DNA from: Niabella sp. | GTDB lineage: Bacteria > Bacteroidota > Bacteroidia > Chitinophagales > Chitinophagaceae | DNA length: 34,073 nt | Direction: 5' to 3' | NCBI GenBank assembly: GCA_027493055.1 | Contig: JAPUDO010000127.1 | Coordinates: forward strand, 1-34,073 | Shown here: one piece after another, positions 7,607-16,575 of the stretch | How positions within the stretch are numbered: the stretch's first letter is position 1 | Layout: each line of letters begins with the position of its first letter | Program-made: the position numbers and the translations under genes | Notes under the pieces: model-generated | Told to the model about the DNA's origin: nothing | What the model saw: the letters and a program-made list of their open reading frames with translations, nothing else | Database searches by the model: none

Positions 7607-8149
7607 ATGGCTAACAGGAGGGATTACGATATTGCATTTGTGGGGTTAAAACCTGGTATTCATGAATATAACTACAATATTACTGATAAGTTCTTTGAGG
7701 CATTTCAGCAGCAGGATTTTACGGACTGCAACGCCCGCGTAAAATTGCTTTTAGATAAAAAAAGCAGTTTTATGCTATTGAAGTTTGAAATTGGCGGCAG
7801 CCTGATGGTTACCTGCGACAGGTGTAATAATGATCTGAAGCTTGATTTATGGGATGAGTTTAACATTACCGTGAAAATGGTGGAAGAGCCGGAACTGATG
7901 AACGACCAGGAGGATGATCCTGATGTTTATTATATCAGCCGGGGCGAGAGCCATGTAAACGTGGAAGAGTGGATCTATGAGTTTATTAACCTGAGTATTC
8001 CCATGCATAAGATCTGCAGCGCTAATGGCGCGCAATGCAATGAGGAAGCGCTGAAAATGCTGGACAGGCTGGAACATGAAGAGCTTCCCAAACCGGAGGT
8101 AAATCCTATCTGGAAAGGACTGGAACAGTTTAAGAAAAAGAAGGATTAA
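7607..8149 (+). CDS. DUF177/YceD family protein
   Basis: This 180-residue soluble protein belongs to the DUF177 (YceD) family, encoded just upstream of rpmF in many bacteria. Members are linked to ribosome or 23S rRNA biogenesis, but the exact role is not well defined. Two Cys pairs are visible: CDRC in the middle of the protein and CSANGAQC near the end. Such spacing could bind a metal, as is usual for the Bacteroidota type. The rpmF start follows 86 bp downstream, so the two are probably co-transcribed from the -7 box at 7570. Confidence 0.88.
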   Translation: MANRRDYDIAFVGLKPGIHEYNYNITDKFFEAFQQQDFTDCNARVKLLLDKKSSFMLLKFEIGGSLMVTCDRCNNDLKLDLWDEFNITVKMVEEPELMNDQEDDPDVYYISRGESHVNVEEWIYEFINLSIPMHKICSANGAQCNEEALKMLDRLEHEELPKPEVNPIWKGLEQFKKKKD

Positions 8150-8235
8150 TGATCCGGAGTGGTGAAAACCCCGGTTTAAAACAATTGTAAGTATTATTTA
8201 TTAAATAGAATTTTTAAGAATTTAAATAAAGAGTT

Positions 8236-8430
8236 ATGCCAAATCCTAAACGCAGGCACAGCCAGCAAAGAAGCGCAAAACGCAGAACGCACTATAAAGC
8301 AACAGCACAAACTTTAACTACTGATGCTACTACCGGTGAAACACATGTACGTCACCGTGCGCACGTTAGCGAAGGTAAATTGATCTATAAAGGTAAAGTG
8401 GTAGCTGAAAAAGCGCCCGCTAAAGCCTGA
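8236..8430 (+). CDS. rpmF: 50S ribosomal protein L32
   Basis: This 64-residue protein starts with MPNPKRRHSQQRSAKRRTHY, the typical L32 N-terminus, and is strongly basic. It has no cysteines, so it is the zinc-free form of L32. The short Ala/Lys tail (AEKAPAKA) is an extension seen in this phylum. It sits between the DUF177 gene and plsX, the widespread order, and is followed by a strong intrinsic terminator at 8461-8517. Confidence 0.97.
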   Translation: MPNPKRRHSQQRSAKRRTHYKATAQTLTTDATTGETHVRHRAHVSEGKLIYKGKVVAEKAPAKA

Positions 8431-8460
8431 GTTTAGTTAGTTCTAATATTATTTTTTAAG

Positions 8461-8517
8461 AATTCCATGTACTATCGGTCATGTTTTGACTGATGTATCT
8501 GGAATTTTTTTATTTTT
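8461..8517 (+). terminator. Intrinsic terminator between rpmF and plsX
   Basis: A long imperfect hairpin spans 8461-8506. The outer arms AATTCCA/TGGAATT and GTAC/GTAT pair with one mismatch. The inner arms ATCGGTCA/TGACTGAT pair with one G-U, around a 5-nt loop. A T-rich tail (T7, A, T5) follows. This is a textbook Rho-independent terminator and separates rpmF from plsX. Confidence 0.85.
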
Positions 8518-8617
8518 AGCCTGACATAAAACGCTGGTGCTTCAGCACATCTGTAAAAAGCGTTCTATCCAACCTGATTTGTGTTCGCCGGGCGGACTGA
8601 AATATAAAACTGTACGA

Positions 8618-9565
8618 ATGAATATTGGAATAGATATGATGGGTGGCGATTTTGCGCCGCTTGAGGCCGTAAAAGGAGTAAAGCAATACCTTTTAAATAA
8701 TGATTTTGAAGGGCTGCACCTGGTATTGTTTGGTGATGAAGGGCTTTTACAGCCTTTATTATCCAGGTATGAGATCCCGGCTGATAAGTATAAGGTGGTG
8801 GCTACTACACAGGTGATTGATATGCACGAACACCCTACTAAAGCCTTAAAAGAAAAAACCGATTCTTCTATAGCGGTTGGATTTAAGTATATGGCTGCCG
8901 GGAAAATTGATGCTTTTATCAGTGCGGGTAATACAGGTGCTATGATGGTAGGTGCTATGTTCAGCATTAGAGTAGTAGAAGGAGTATTGCGGCCTACTAT
9001 TTCATCGGTGATTCCCAAGCAGGACGGCACCACGGGCCTTTTGCTGGATGTGGGGCTGAATGCTGATTGCAAACCTGAACAGCTCAACCAGTTTGCAGTA
9101 ATGGGTGCTGTGTTCAGCAAGTATATTTTTGGTGTGGATGATCCGAAAGTGGGGTTAATGAATGTGGGAGAGGAAGAAGGAAAAGGAAATATCCTGGCGC
9201 AGGCGGCTTACCCTATGCTGAAAGCCAATAAGGCCATTAATTTTATAGGGAATGTGGAAGGCCGGGACGTGTTTAACCATAAAGCCGATGTAATGGTTTG
9301 CGAAGGTTTTACAGGGAATGTGGTTTTGAAGATGGCTGAATCTATTTATGATATAGCACAGAGCCAGCATATTGATAACCCTTACCTGAACCGTTTTAAT
9401 TTTGAAATATACGGCGGCACCCCGGTGCTGGGCGTTGAAAAGCCGGTGATCATTGGTCATGGCATATCGCACGACACTGCATTTAGCAATATGATTGATG
9501 TAGCCGTAAGAATGCTGAATACAGATGTGCTGGGAAAGGTGAAGGAAGCGATTGGAAACATGTAG
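8618..9565 (+). CDS. plsX: Phosphate acyltransferase PlsX
   Basis: PlsX converts acyl-ACP and phosphate to acyl phosphate for phospholipid synthesis. The ATG at 8618 gives 315 residues beginning MNIGIDMMGGDFAP, the expected PlsX N-terminus. The frame stays open upstream to 8537, but those 27 codons do not resemble the family and lie just after the rpmF terminator. Other family blocks are SAGNTGAMMVGAMF, GLNADCKPEQL and EGFTGNVVLKMAE. Because a strong terminator precedes it, plsX needs its own promoter or read-through from rpmF. No fabH follows here, unlike in many bacteria. Confidence 0.95.
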   Translation: MNIGIDMMGGDFAPLEAVKGVKQYLLNNDFEGLHLVLFGDEGLLQPLLSRYEIPADKYKVVATTQVIDMHEHPTKALKEKTDSSIAVGFKYMAAGKIDAFISAGNTGAMMVGAMFSIRVVEGVLRPTISSVIPKQDGTTGLLLDVGLNADCKPEQLNQFAVMGAVFSKYIFGVDDPKVGLMNVGEEEGKGNILAQAAYPMLKANKAINFIGNVEGRDVFNHKADVMVCEGFTGNVVLKMAESIYDIAQSQHIDNPYLNRFNFEIYGGTPVLGVEKPVIIGHGISHDTAFSNMIDVAVRMLNTDVLGKVKEAIGNM

Positions 9566-9632
9566 TTTTTATAAAAGCGCAATCAACTAGCTGTGTAGCA
9601 GATACAGCCAAATCTTAAATAAACAAACAGAA

Positions 9633-11534
9633 ATGAAAAAGATTTTTTTAATTGCAGTAAGCCTGTTTACCCTGCAGGCTTTTGCCCAGGATCATTTTAT
9701 GGTTTCCCCGGAGAAACCCCAGGCAGGTGAAGAAGTCAGTTTTCAATATACTCAGGGCGGTGATTTGTCGGGGATCATGAAAATGCCCGAAGCTTATGTA
9801 ATACAGTTTTCATCAAAAGGGAATAAAATAATTGATATTCCCCTTAAACGTGAATTCGGAAAACTAACAGGCAAAGTAAAAACAGATACGGCTGCTACGC
9901 TTTTGGCATTTGCCTTTACTATCGATGATAAATTCGATAAAAATAATGACGAAGGCTTTTTGGTACCCTTGTACGATAATGGGAAACCAAAGAAAGGCAG
10001 CTATGCCAATATGGGCAGTTTCTATATGCAGTACGGCCCTGATTATTTTGGTATAAAAACCAATCCTGAAAAGGCTGTAACTTACTACGAGAAAGAATTT
10101 GATGCTGATCCTTCGGCTAAGACCAGGTATCTGAACAGCTATTTGTATGCTAAAAAAACTATTGACAAGGAAAAAGGGAATGCAGCCATACAAGTTGAAA
10201 TAGAGAATATGCTTAAGGCCGGCCTTAAAGCAAAAGAGGACTATGCAAAGCTGGCATCTTTATACAGTTTAGCCGGTCTCAGGCAGCAGTATGCGTTTAT
10301 AATGAATTTGCAAAAAGAAAAATTTTCCGGATCGGGCACAGATATAAGTCCTAACGGACTATTTCAAAAGTATAACGAGGCTAAAGAGATATCCGGAAAA
10401 AGAAATGTTTTAAATGAGGTAACGGCCGTTGCAGATACAGCAAAGGATAAAGATGAATATAATAGCCTGGCAAACTATTTAAAGAATAATTTACTCAATG
10501 CTTATGCTGCTGCCAGGGACTGGAAAGAGTTTGGCCGTCTTGCTGCTACTATTACGGATAAAGCAGCGCTGGCGCGCGCGTACAATAGCGTAGCCTGGAA
10601 AATGCAGGAAAAAGAAGACAGTTTAAAGTATGCAGAAAGTCTTTCCTGGCAGGCTACTTCCTATGCAAAGTCGGAATGGCAAAAACCTTCCGGATCTAAA
10701 CCCGATATGATAACAGCTAAACGCTGGGAGCAAAGCCGGAAAGATAATTATGCCATGTATGCGGATACCTATGCCATGATACTTTATAAACTTGGTCAGG
10801 CAAAAAAAGGCCTTCCCTATGCAAAAGAGGCTGCGCTTACTATTAGTGAGGGCAATAATGCCGAATTTAATAACACCTACGCATTAGTTGCTGAAAAGGT
10901 ATTGCCCGGGACAAAACTGGTAACCGAACTTGAGAAGTTTGTGAAAGATGGCAAAGCTTCTGAGCAGATAAAAGAAATATTAAAAAACCAGTATGTAAAA
11001 AAGAAAAAGAGTGATGCCGGTTTTGAACAATATATAGCAGGCCTGGAAAAAGAAGCACATCTTAAAATGATAGCTGATCTTAAAACGCAGATACTTAATA
11101 AGCCGGCTCCGCAGTTTACATTGTCTGACCTGGAGGGTAAAAAAGTAAGCCTTGCTGATTATAAAGGAAAAGTAGTCATAGTAGATTTCTGGGCTACCTG
11201 GTGCGGCCCTTGCGTTGCATCTTTCCCAGGCATGAAGAAAATGCAGGAAAAATACAAGGATAACCCGGATGTAAAGTTTTTATTTGTGGATACATGGCAA
11301 AAGGAAGATAATAAGGAGCAGAATGCAAAAGATTTTATTACTAAAAACAATTATAGCAGTTTTCATGTGCTGATGGATAATGAAGATAAAGTGGTAAAAG
11401 ACTATGAAGTATCTGGAATTCCCACCAAGTTTATTATTGGTAAGGATGGCAGGATTAAATTTCAGGCAGTTGGTTTTGATGGAGAAGACCATCTGTATAA
11501 AGAGTTGCCTGCAATGATTGAGCTGGCTAATTAA
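9633..11534 (+). CDS. Secreted TlpA-like thioredoxin-fold protein, copy 1
   Basis: This is a 633-residue exported protein. A signal peptide covers residues 1-18 (LFTLQAFA then QDHF). The N-terminal part, about 20-130, looks like a beta-rich domain. A helical, TPR-like region follows to about residue 480. The C-terminal 140 residues form a TlpA/thioredoxin domain with the redox motif WATWCGPC (C524, C527) and the cis-Pro region SGIPTKFIIG. It presumably reduces or isomerises disulfides in the periplasm, but the substrate is unknown. The next gene is a paralogue of the same length and architecture. Confidence 0.88.
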   Translation: MKKIFLIAVSLFTLQAFAQDHFMVSPEKPQAGEEVSFQYTQGGDLSGIMKMPEAYVIQFSSKGNKIIDIPLKREFGKLTGKVKTDTAATLLAFAFTIDDKFDKNNDEGFLVPLYDNGKPKKGSYANMGSFYMQYGPDYFGIKTNPEKAVTYYEKEFDADPSAKTRYLNSYLYAKKTIDKEKGNAAIQVEIENMLKAGLKAKEDYAKLASLYSLAGLRQQYAFIMNLQKEKFSGSGTDISPNGLFQKYNEAKEISGKRNVLNEVTAVADTAKDKDEYNSLANYLKNNLLNAYAAARDWKEFGRLAATITDKAALARAYNSVAWKMQEKEDSLKYAESLSWQATSYAKSEWQKPSGSKPDMITAKRWEQSRKDNYAMYADTYAMILYKLGQAKKGLPYAKEAALTISEGNNAEFNNTYALVAEKVLPGTKLVTELEKFVKDGKASEQIKEILKNQYVKKKKSDAGFEQYIAGLEKEAHLKMIADLKTQILNKPAPQFTLSDLEGKKVSLADYKGKVVIVDFWATWCGPCVASFPGMKKMQEKYKDNPDVKFLFVDTWQKEDNKEQNAKDFITKNNYSSFHVLMDNEDKVVKDYEVSGIPTKFIIGKDGRIKFQAVGFDGEDHLYKELPAMIELAN

Positions 11535-11760
11535 TTGATAGTTCCTGTTTGTGGGGTAGAGGTTGTTTAAACTTCTGCAAAATAATGTTACAAGAGCCAG
11601 CCATTGCTAATATCCAATCGCTTATCTTTTATCTTACCTTCGTTTATGAGTTCCAGAATTATTCGTTTTTATTTACAAAACAAAAATCCTTAATTCTTGA
11701 GGCTTTTTTACACCTGAATAAGTTTAAACAACTTTATTTTAAAGGATTGAAAAAATAAAT

Positions 11761-13677
11761 ATGAAGAGAATAAGTGTGATTGTTTTTTGCATGCTTTCAA
11801 TGTATTCTTTTGGACAAGATCACTTCATTTATTTCCCTGAAAAGCCTAGGCCAGGTGAAGAAATAACTTTTCAATATATACCCGGTGGCGAATTAGCCAG
11901 CATAAAGCAATTACCAAATGCTTATGTAATGCAATTTTCATCTAATGGAAATTCCCGTGTAATAGACATTTTGCTGAAACGGGAGAAAGGGAAACTGGTA
12001 GGTAAAGTAAAGACAGATACTTCAGCTAATTTCTTGGCTTTTGGTTTTGAGAGTGACGAAAATATTGATGCAAACGGAGGAAAAGGGTATTTTATACATT
12101 TATATAATGGAACTAAAATTACACAAGGTAGTTTTTTAAATAAAGCAGTCTTTTATACATATGGTTTGGTACCTCCTTTATTTGGTATTACCAATAATTA
12201 TGAGAAGGCAGTAGAGGCCTATGAAAAGGAATTTGAATTGTACCCCTCAAGTAAAAAAGACAATTATCATTTGGAAACCTATTTTTTCATAAAAAAAAGA
12301 ATAAATAAAGAAGCTGCTATTTCTCTGATTCAAAAAGAAATTGAACAGATAATAAGGACTGGATTAAAGGATAGAAAAGATTATGTGAACCTGGAAAGTC
12401 TCTATAGCGTGGCAGAGCTTCCTCAACAAAGCATTTTTATTGCTACTATTGGGAAAGAAAAATATCCTTCTGTTGAGGATAGCGATTATCAAACAGAGCC
12501 ATATTATTTTTCTGATAAATTTTCAAAGTCTAAAACTATTCCGGAGAAACTGGTCGTTTTAGAGCAGATTGCTAAGATAGCCGATACCTCCCGGGATAAA
12601 AACAGGTACAATTCTACCATAAACAGTTTTAAACAAGAATTACTTCAACTTTATATAGATGCCAGCGATTTCTCAAACTTTAGACTAATTGCCTATTCAG
12701 TAAAAGACAAAGAAGTGCTTGCGGAATCTTTTATAGATGTGGCTAAGAAATTACTTAAAACTGGTATAAACTTAAAGTTTGCTGACAGTATAGCTTTTAT
12801 TGCAACAAATTATGTTAAAGGGGAATGGTTAAAACCTACTGTTCCTAAGCCAGATCATTACACTGCCCGCCAATGGGAGCAACGCAGGAAAGAGCGCTAT
12901 GCAGTATATGCGAATGTATATGCTAAAATATTATTTGAACTTGGGGAATATAAAAAAGGGCTTTTGTATGCTAAAGAGTCAGCCATCAGGCTTTCATATA
13001 GCAACGATTTAGATTATAACAATACTTATTTTATTTTGGCAGAAAAAATATATAGTCCCAGGCAATACACTGTTGAACTGGAAAGTTTTATAAAAGAGGG
13101 TAAGGCTTCTGATGAAATGACAGAAATGCTAAAGAAGCAGTTTCTAAGAAGACAAAATACGGATGTTGGTTTTGATGAATACATTTATAGGTTGGAGAAT
13201 GAAGCTCGTATAAAAACGCTGACCGATTTAGAGAAGCATATCTTGAATAAAAATGCTTCACCGTTTTCTTTATCTGATTTAAACGGCAACAAAATAAACC
13301 TGACAGACTATAGAGGCAAAGTTGTTGTACTGGATTTTTGGGCTACATGGTGCGGATCTTGTGTTGCGCTGTTTCCTGGTATGATAAAGCTGCAGGAGCA
13401 ATATAAAAATGATGATAGCGTAAAATTCCTTTTTGTTAATACCTGGGAAAGAGAAAGTACGGATGCTGTAAAGGAATTTCTTTTACAAAAAAAGTATCAG
13501 GCTTTGCATGTATTAATGGATATTGAAGATAAAGTTGTAAAGGATTACGAAGTGTACGGTATTCCCACAAAAATAGTGATTGGTAAAGATGGAAAAATAA
13601 AGTTTAAGTCGATTGGTTGGGAAGAGGAAGAAGTTCTTCTAAACAGGCTCTCGGCTATGATAGAGCTATCTAAGTAA
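11761..13677 (+). CDS. Secreted TlpA-like thioredoxin-fold protein, copy 2
   Basis: This 638-residue paralogue of the preceding gene has the same layout: signal peptide (SMYSFGQ then DHF), a beta-rich N-terminal domain, a helical middle, and a C-terminal TlpA domain. By eye about half of the residues match copy 1 over the whole length. The redox motif is WATWCGSC (C531, C534) instead of CGPC, which would alter the redox potential. The coding sequence is clearly more A/T-rich than copy 1. A 226-bp AT-rich spacer separates the two, so this copy may have its own promoter. It looks like an old tandem duplication with functional divergence. Confidence 0.88.
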   Translation: MKRISVIVFCMLSMYSFGQDHFIYFPEKPRPGEEITFQYIPGGELASIKQLPNAYVMQFSSNGNSRVIDILLKREKGKLVGKVKTDTSANFLAFGFESDENIDANGGKGYFIHLYNGTKITQGSFLNKAVFYTYGLVPPLFGITNNYEKAVEAYEKEFELYPSSKKDNYHLETYFFIKKRINKEAAISLIQKEIEQIIRTGLKDRKDYVNLESLYSVAELPQQSIFIATIGKEKYPSVEDSDYQTEPYYFSDKFSKSKTIPEKLVVLEQIAKIADTSRDKNRYNSTINSFKQELLQLYIDASDFSNFRLIAYSVKDKEVLAESFIDVAKKLLKTGINLKFADSIAFIATNYVKGEWLKPTVPKPDHYTARQWEQRRKERYAVYANVYAKILFELGEYKKGLLYAKESAIRLSYSNDLDYNNTYFILAEKIYSPRQYTVELESFIKEGKASDEMTEMLKKQFLRRQNTDVGFDEYIYRLENEARIKTLTDLEKHILNKNASPFSLSDLNGNKINLTDYRGKVVVLDFWATWCGSCVALFPGMIKLQEQYKNDDSVKFLFVNTWERESTDAVKEFLLQKKYQALHVLMDIEDKVVKDYEVYGIPTKIVIGKDGKIKFKSIGWEEEEVLLNRLSAMIELSK

Positions 13678-13683
13678 AAGAAT

Positions 13684-14649
13684 GTGAAATTGAAAATTGA
13701 CAGATTTGTATTAGCTATTATCCTGGTTGTAGCAATAGCATGGCTTTTTCCACAGTGGGGAAGTGAGAACAGTAAAGTGCCATTGGATGCTATTGGCAGT
13801 GTGGGTGTTTCGCTGATCTTCTTTTTTTATGGATTAAAACTAAGTCCTGATAAGATCAGGTCGGGCCTGAAAAACTGGAGGCTGCACCTGCTGGTACAAT
13901 CATCAACTTTTGTTTTATTTCCGTTAATTATTATTGCTTGCTATCCTCTTGCAGGAGCAACGCATCGCCAGCTTTGGCTGGCTTTTTTGTTTTTAGCAGC
14001 ATTGCCTTCTACAGTATCCTCTTCGGTTGTAATGGTATCCATAGCAAAAGGCAATCTTCCTGCTGCTATTTTTAATGCAAGCATTTCAGGTTTAATAGGA
14101 ATTGCCGTTACGCCGTTGTGGATGGGCCTGTTTTTGCAAAAGACGGCTACCGGCTTTGACCTGGGCCATATTTACCTGAAGCTGCTTACCGAAATATTAT
14201 TGCCGGTAGTGCTGGGCCTTTTGTTGCAGCGTTATTTACATCATTATACAGTACGTTTCGGCCGTTATCTTACTTTGTTTGATAAAGCCGTTATCCTGCT
14301 GATCATTTACAAAAGCTTTGCTGAATCATTTGAAAAAAAGGTTTTCAGTGCTGTAAGCTGGGCGGACCTGCTGCTGATTACTCTTGCTGTGATAGTGCTT
14401 TTCTTTGGGGTGTACTTTTTAACAGGATGGCTGGCCCGTTATATGAAATTTAACAGGGAAGACAGGATCACTGCACAATTCTGCGGAACTAAAAAATCAC
14501 TGGTGCACGGCACTGTTTTTTCCAAAGTGCTTTTTCCGGCTTCAATGCCCATTGGTATTATACTGCTGCCGCTGATGCTGTTTCATGCTATCCAGATCTT
14601 CATAATCAGTGTTATTGCCGGGAAGCTTTCACGGAAAACTGAAAGATAG
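13684..14649 (+). CDS. Bile acid:sodium symporter family transporter (YfeH-like)
   Basis: This 321-residue membrane protein of the bile acid/sodium symporter superfamily (SBF-like, YfeH type) has about nine to ten hydrophobic segments. Typical features are VSLIFFFYGLKLSPDKI near residues 42-58, and the conserved FCGTKKSLVHGT block near residue 265. The substrate is unknown. The start is GTG at 13684, because an ATG two bases earlier is in another frame and stops at once. The stop of TlpA copy 2 lies 6 bp upstream, so the genes are probably co-transcribed. Confidence 0.87.
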   Translation: MKLKIDRFVLAIILVVAIAWLFPQWGSENSKVPLDAIGSVGVSLIFFFYGLKLSPDKIRSGLKNWRLHLLVQSSTFVLFPLIIIACYPLAGATHRQLWLAFLFLAALPSTVSSSVVMVSIAKGNLPAAIFNASISGLIGIAVTPLWMGLFLQKTATGFDLGHIYLKLLTEILLPVVLGLLLQRYLHHYTVRFGRYLTLFDKAVILLIIYKSFAESFEKKVFSAVSWADLLLITLAVIVLFFGVYFLTGWLARYMKFNREDRITAQFCGTKKSLVHGTVFSKVLFPASMPIGIILLPLMLFHAIQIFIISVIAGKLSRKTER

Positions 14650-14701
14650 TTCCGTAAATTACTTTAGGAAGGAGGTTGAGTATTTTTTGATCTGAAAATA
14701 A

Positions 14702-15787
14702 ATGAAGACCATATTAACCATCACCATATTGTTCATTGCTTTTCTAGCTTCGGCACAGGAGGTGCAGCTTCCTGTTAAGATCAGTGATTTTTCGGAGCAG
14801 TATGAAGCGCTGATTGACTGGAACGAAAAAGATTCAGTGAATGGATTTGAAGGCGAAAAGTACCTGCCGCAGTATGTTATCAGAATTTTTGAAAAACAAT
14901 CCCGCAGGGAAATACTGAAAAGCTTCTCGGATTATTTTCCCGACTACCTGATGAATGAAAACAACGAAGCTATTGCCAACATCAAAGAACTGCCCTATGG
15001 CAGTCAGAGCGTTTTGATTTACGAAGATTTTAATTTTGATGGCGCAGAAGACCTGGCGCTGATGAACGGAAATAACAGCTGTTACAGCGGGCCATCGTTT
15101 GATATTTACCTGGCGAAAAAAGCTGCTTTTGAATACAGCGAAGCTTTTTCCCGGCTTGCCAGCGAATATTGTGGCATGTTCCAGGTGCACCCCGAAACCA
15201 AAACCATCAGTACCATGACCAAAAGCGGTTGCTGCTGGCACCAGTACTCAACATTTAAGATAGTCAATAACAATCCGGTACCTGTTAAAATTGTTGAAGA
15301 AGCATACGTGAGCAATTATTCACCTGATATGGTAGAAGTTACTGAAACCAGTTATCCTGGTGGAAAGGAAAGGGTAAAGACCCGTCTTTTCCTGCCCTAT
15401 GATTTCAATGAGAGCAAAGCTGCGCTTGTTTTTACGCTTAGCCAAAGCAGGAAGAAGGTGCTGCTTTTTGAAGAGGAAGGCGTTCTCTTTTATGTATTGC
15501 TGAAACCTGCTGAAAGCGTGGAGTTTTCATTTCCTCAGGCAATTTATGATGAAACAACGGGCAGTGCCAGCTTTGATACATTTACTTTTCGTTCTTCCCC
15601 AAAATCGCTTGTATTCAGCAATAAACAGGCCCGGTATGAGCTTTATGAAACGGATACAACCATCGGTATCAGGGTAACCGCTAATAGTAAGAGCTACGAT
15701 CTGAAAGGAGATAAAGTGTCACAAAAAGGCAGTTTGAAGGCAATTACAGGATTAAAAGTAACAAATGTAAATATTGAAAATAAGTAG
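14702..15787 (+). CDS. Secreted XAC2610-like protein
   Basis: This 361-residue exported protein has a signal peptide at residues 1-18 (FIAFLASA then QEV). The middle part carries the pattern EDFNFDGAEDLALMNG, followed by CYSGPSFDIYL and SGCCWHQYSTF. This is typical of XAC2610-related proteins, which carry a calcium-binding-like DxNxDGxxD segment. The C-terminal 150 residues are beta-rich without a recognised domain. The role is unknown; some relatives have been studied as lysozyme-inhibitor-like folds. It follows the transporter gene after 52 bp. Confidence 0.7.
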   Translation: MKTILTITILFIAFLASAQEVQLPVKISDFSEQYEALIDWNEKDSVNGFEGEKYLPQYVIRIFEKQSRREILKSFSDYFPDYLMNENNEAIANIKELPYGSQSVLIYEDFNFDGAEDLALMNGNNSCYSGPSFDIYLAKKAAFEYSEAFSRLASEYCGMFQVHPETKTISTMTKSGCCWHQYSTFKIVNNNPVPVKIVEEAYVSNYSPDMVEVTETSYPGGKERVKTRLFLPYDFNESKAALVFTLSQSRKKVLLFEEEGVLFYVLLKPAESVEFSFPQAIYDETTGSASFDTFTFRSSPKSLVFSNKQARYELYETDTTIGIRVTANSKSYDLKGDKVSQKGSLKAITGLKVTNVNIENK

Positions 15788-15912
15788 TTCATAGATTGGG
15801 CATATAAAAATTCTTCCTTTTTGTGTATTTATTCCATCGTCTCGAGGCGATAGAATAAGAGTGCGAGGCGAGCCTTCCTGATGGTAGCTAGGGGCCACCT
15901 CATGCGGCTTGG

Positions 15913-16242
15913 CTACAACTTATTAAGATATGCACTTTGCGGTGCGTGGTTATTGGTAATAAATTCAATGAGGTAACGGTTTTCCTTTTTTTCAAAAAAT
16001 ACATACCACATTGTGCGCCTGCTGCCTTTTAATTTTGCGTAATAGTTGCCGTATTTTTTTAGTTGCGGTGGTGTTTGATAGTGCGTGAGATGTGGCAAAT
16101 CGTTGTATATAGCATCCCGTAGTCTCGAAACATATCTATTTGCGTCTTCTTCAAAGCCAAAATATTCTTCGCTATATAATACCCAAACTAATTGCTTTAA
16201 AAAATTACTTACGCCTGGCGAGACAAAAATTATTTTTTCCAT
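15913..16242 (-). CDS. RelE/ParE-family toxin
   Basis: This 109-residue protein resembles RelE/ParE-type toxins. It has an N-terminal helical part (SNFLKQLVWVLYSEEYFGF), then strands with YYAKLKGSRRTMWYVFFEK, and a final strand RYLIEFITNNH. The basic/aromatic stretch KLKGSRRTMWYVFF corresponds to the usual central strand of the fold. It is probably an mRNA interferase or gyrase inhibitor, but the sequence does not tell which. Its start overlaps the upstream partner gene by 13 bp, the usual toxin-antitoxin arrangement. Confidence 0.75.
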   Translation of the reverse strand: MEKIIFVSPGVSNFLKQLVWVLYSEEYFGFEEDANRYVSRLRDAIYNDLPHLTHYQTPPQLKKYGNYYAKLKGSRRTMWYVFFEKKENRYLIEFITNNHAPQSAYLNKL

Positions 16243-16451
16243 TTCAGTGTTTTAATATAGTCGTACACGTCTTGAAATGCCTCATCTAAAGGAATACTGT
16301 TTGCCCATTTTTTTTCAAATGCTGCTTCTGCTTCTGCTTCTGCAATAGTTTTTACTACAGTTAAAACCGCTTGTTTATTTTTATCTGATAAGTTGCTTAT
16401 ATAGCTTGTTATTTGACTGTCTATACTTTCGGACTGTACCATGCGGGCCAT
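16230..16451 (-). CDS. Putative antitoxin partner of the RelE/ParE-like toxin
   Basis: This 73-residue protein is encoded just upstream of the toxin gene and overlaps it by 13 bp. It is rich in Ala, Glu and Lys and mostly helical (VKTIAEAEAEAAFEKKW). I see no helix-turn-helix or ribbon-helix-helix motif. The stretch EAEAEA comes from a short GCTTCT repeat in the DNA (about 16320-16340). The assignment as antitoxin rests on position and size. A second Met at residue 4 is an alternative start. Confidence 0.65.
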   Translation of the reverse strand: MARMVQSESIDSQITSYISNLSDKNKQAVLTVVKTIAEAEAEAAFEKKWANSIPLDEAFQDVYDYIKTLKWKK

Positions 16452-16575
16452 AGCGTTGAATTTGTGATGTATTGCGAATGTACGAAAAACACTTCAGCTT
16501 GCCTCAGTCATAATCCTGTCACTAGTTTATCTTTTGTCTGCCGAAACATAGGCCTATTACGGATATACATTGCTG

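Noticed and set aside
8537-8617. N-terminal extension of PlsX
   Set aside because: The 27 extra codons do not match the family and directly follow a terminator. The ATG at 8618 gives the standard N-terminus.
8542-9120. 192-codon minus-strand frame opposite plsX
   Set aside because: A shadow of plsX codon usage; plsX is clearly the real gene. The same applies to other long antisense frames, such as 19841-20440 opposite hddA.
11549-11758. 69-codon plus-strand frame between the two TlpA-like genes
   Set aside because: It needs a TTG start, has no family resemblance and is compositionally like the AT-rich spacer it lies in. It more likely represents the leader and promoter of copy 2.
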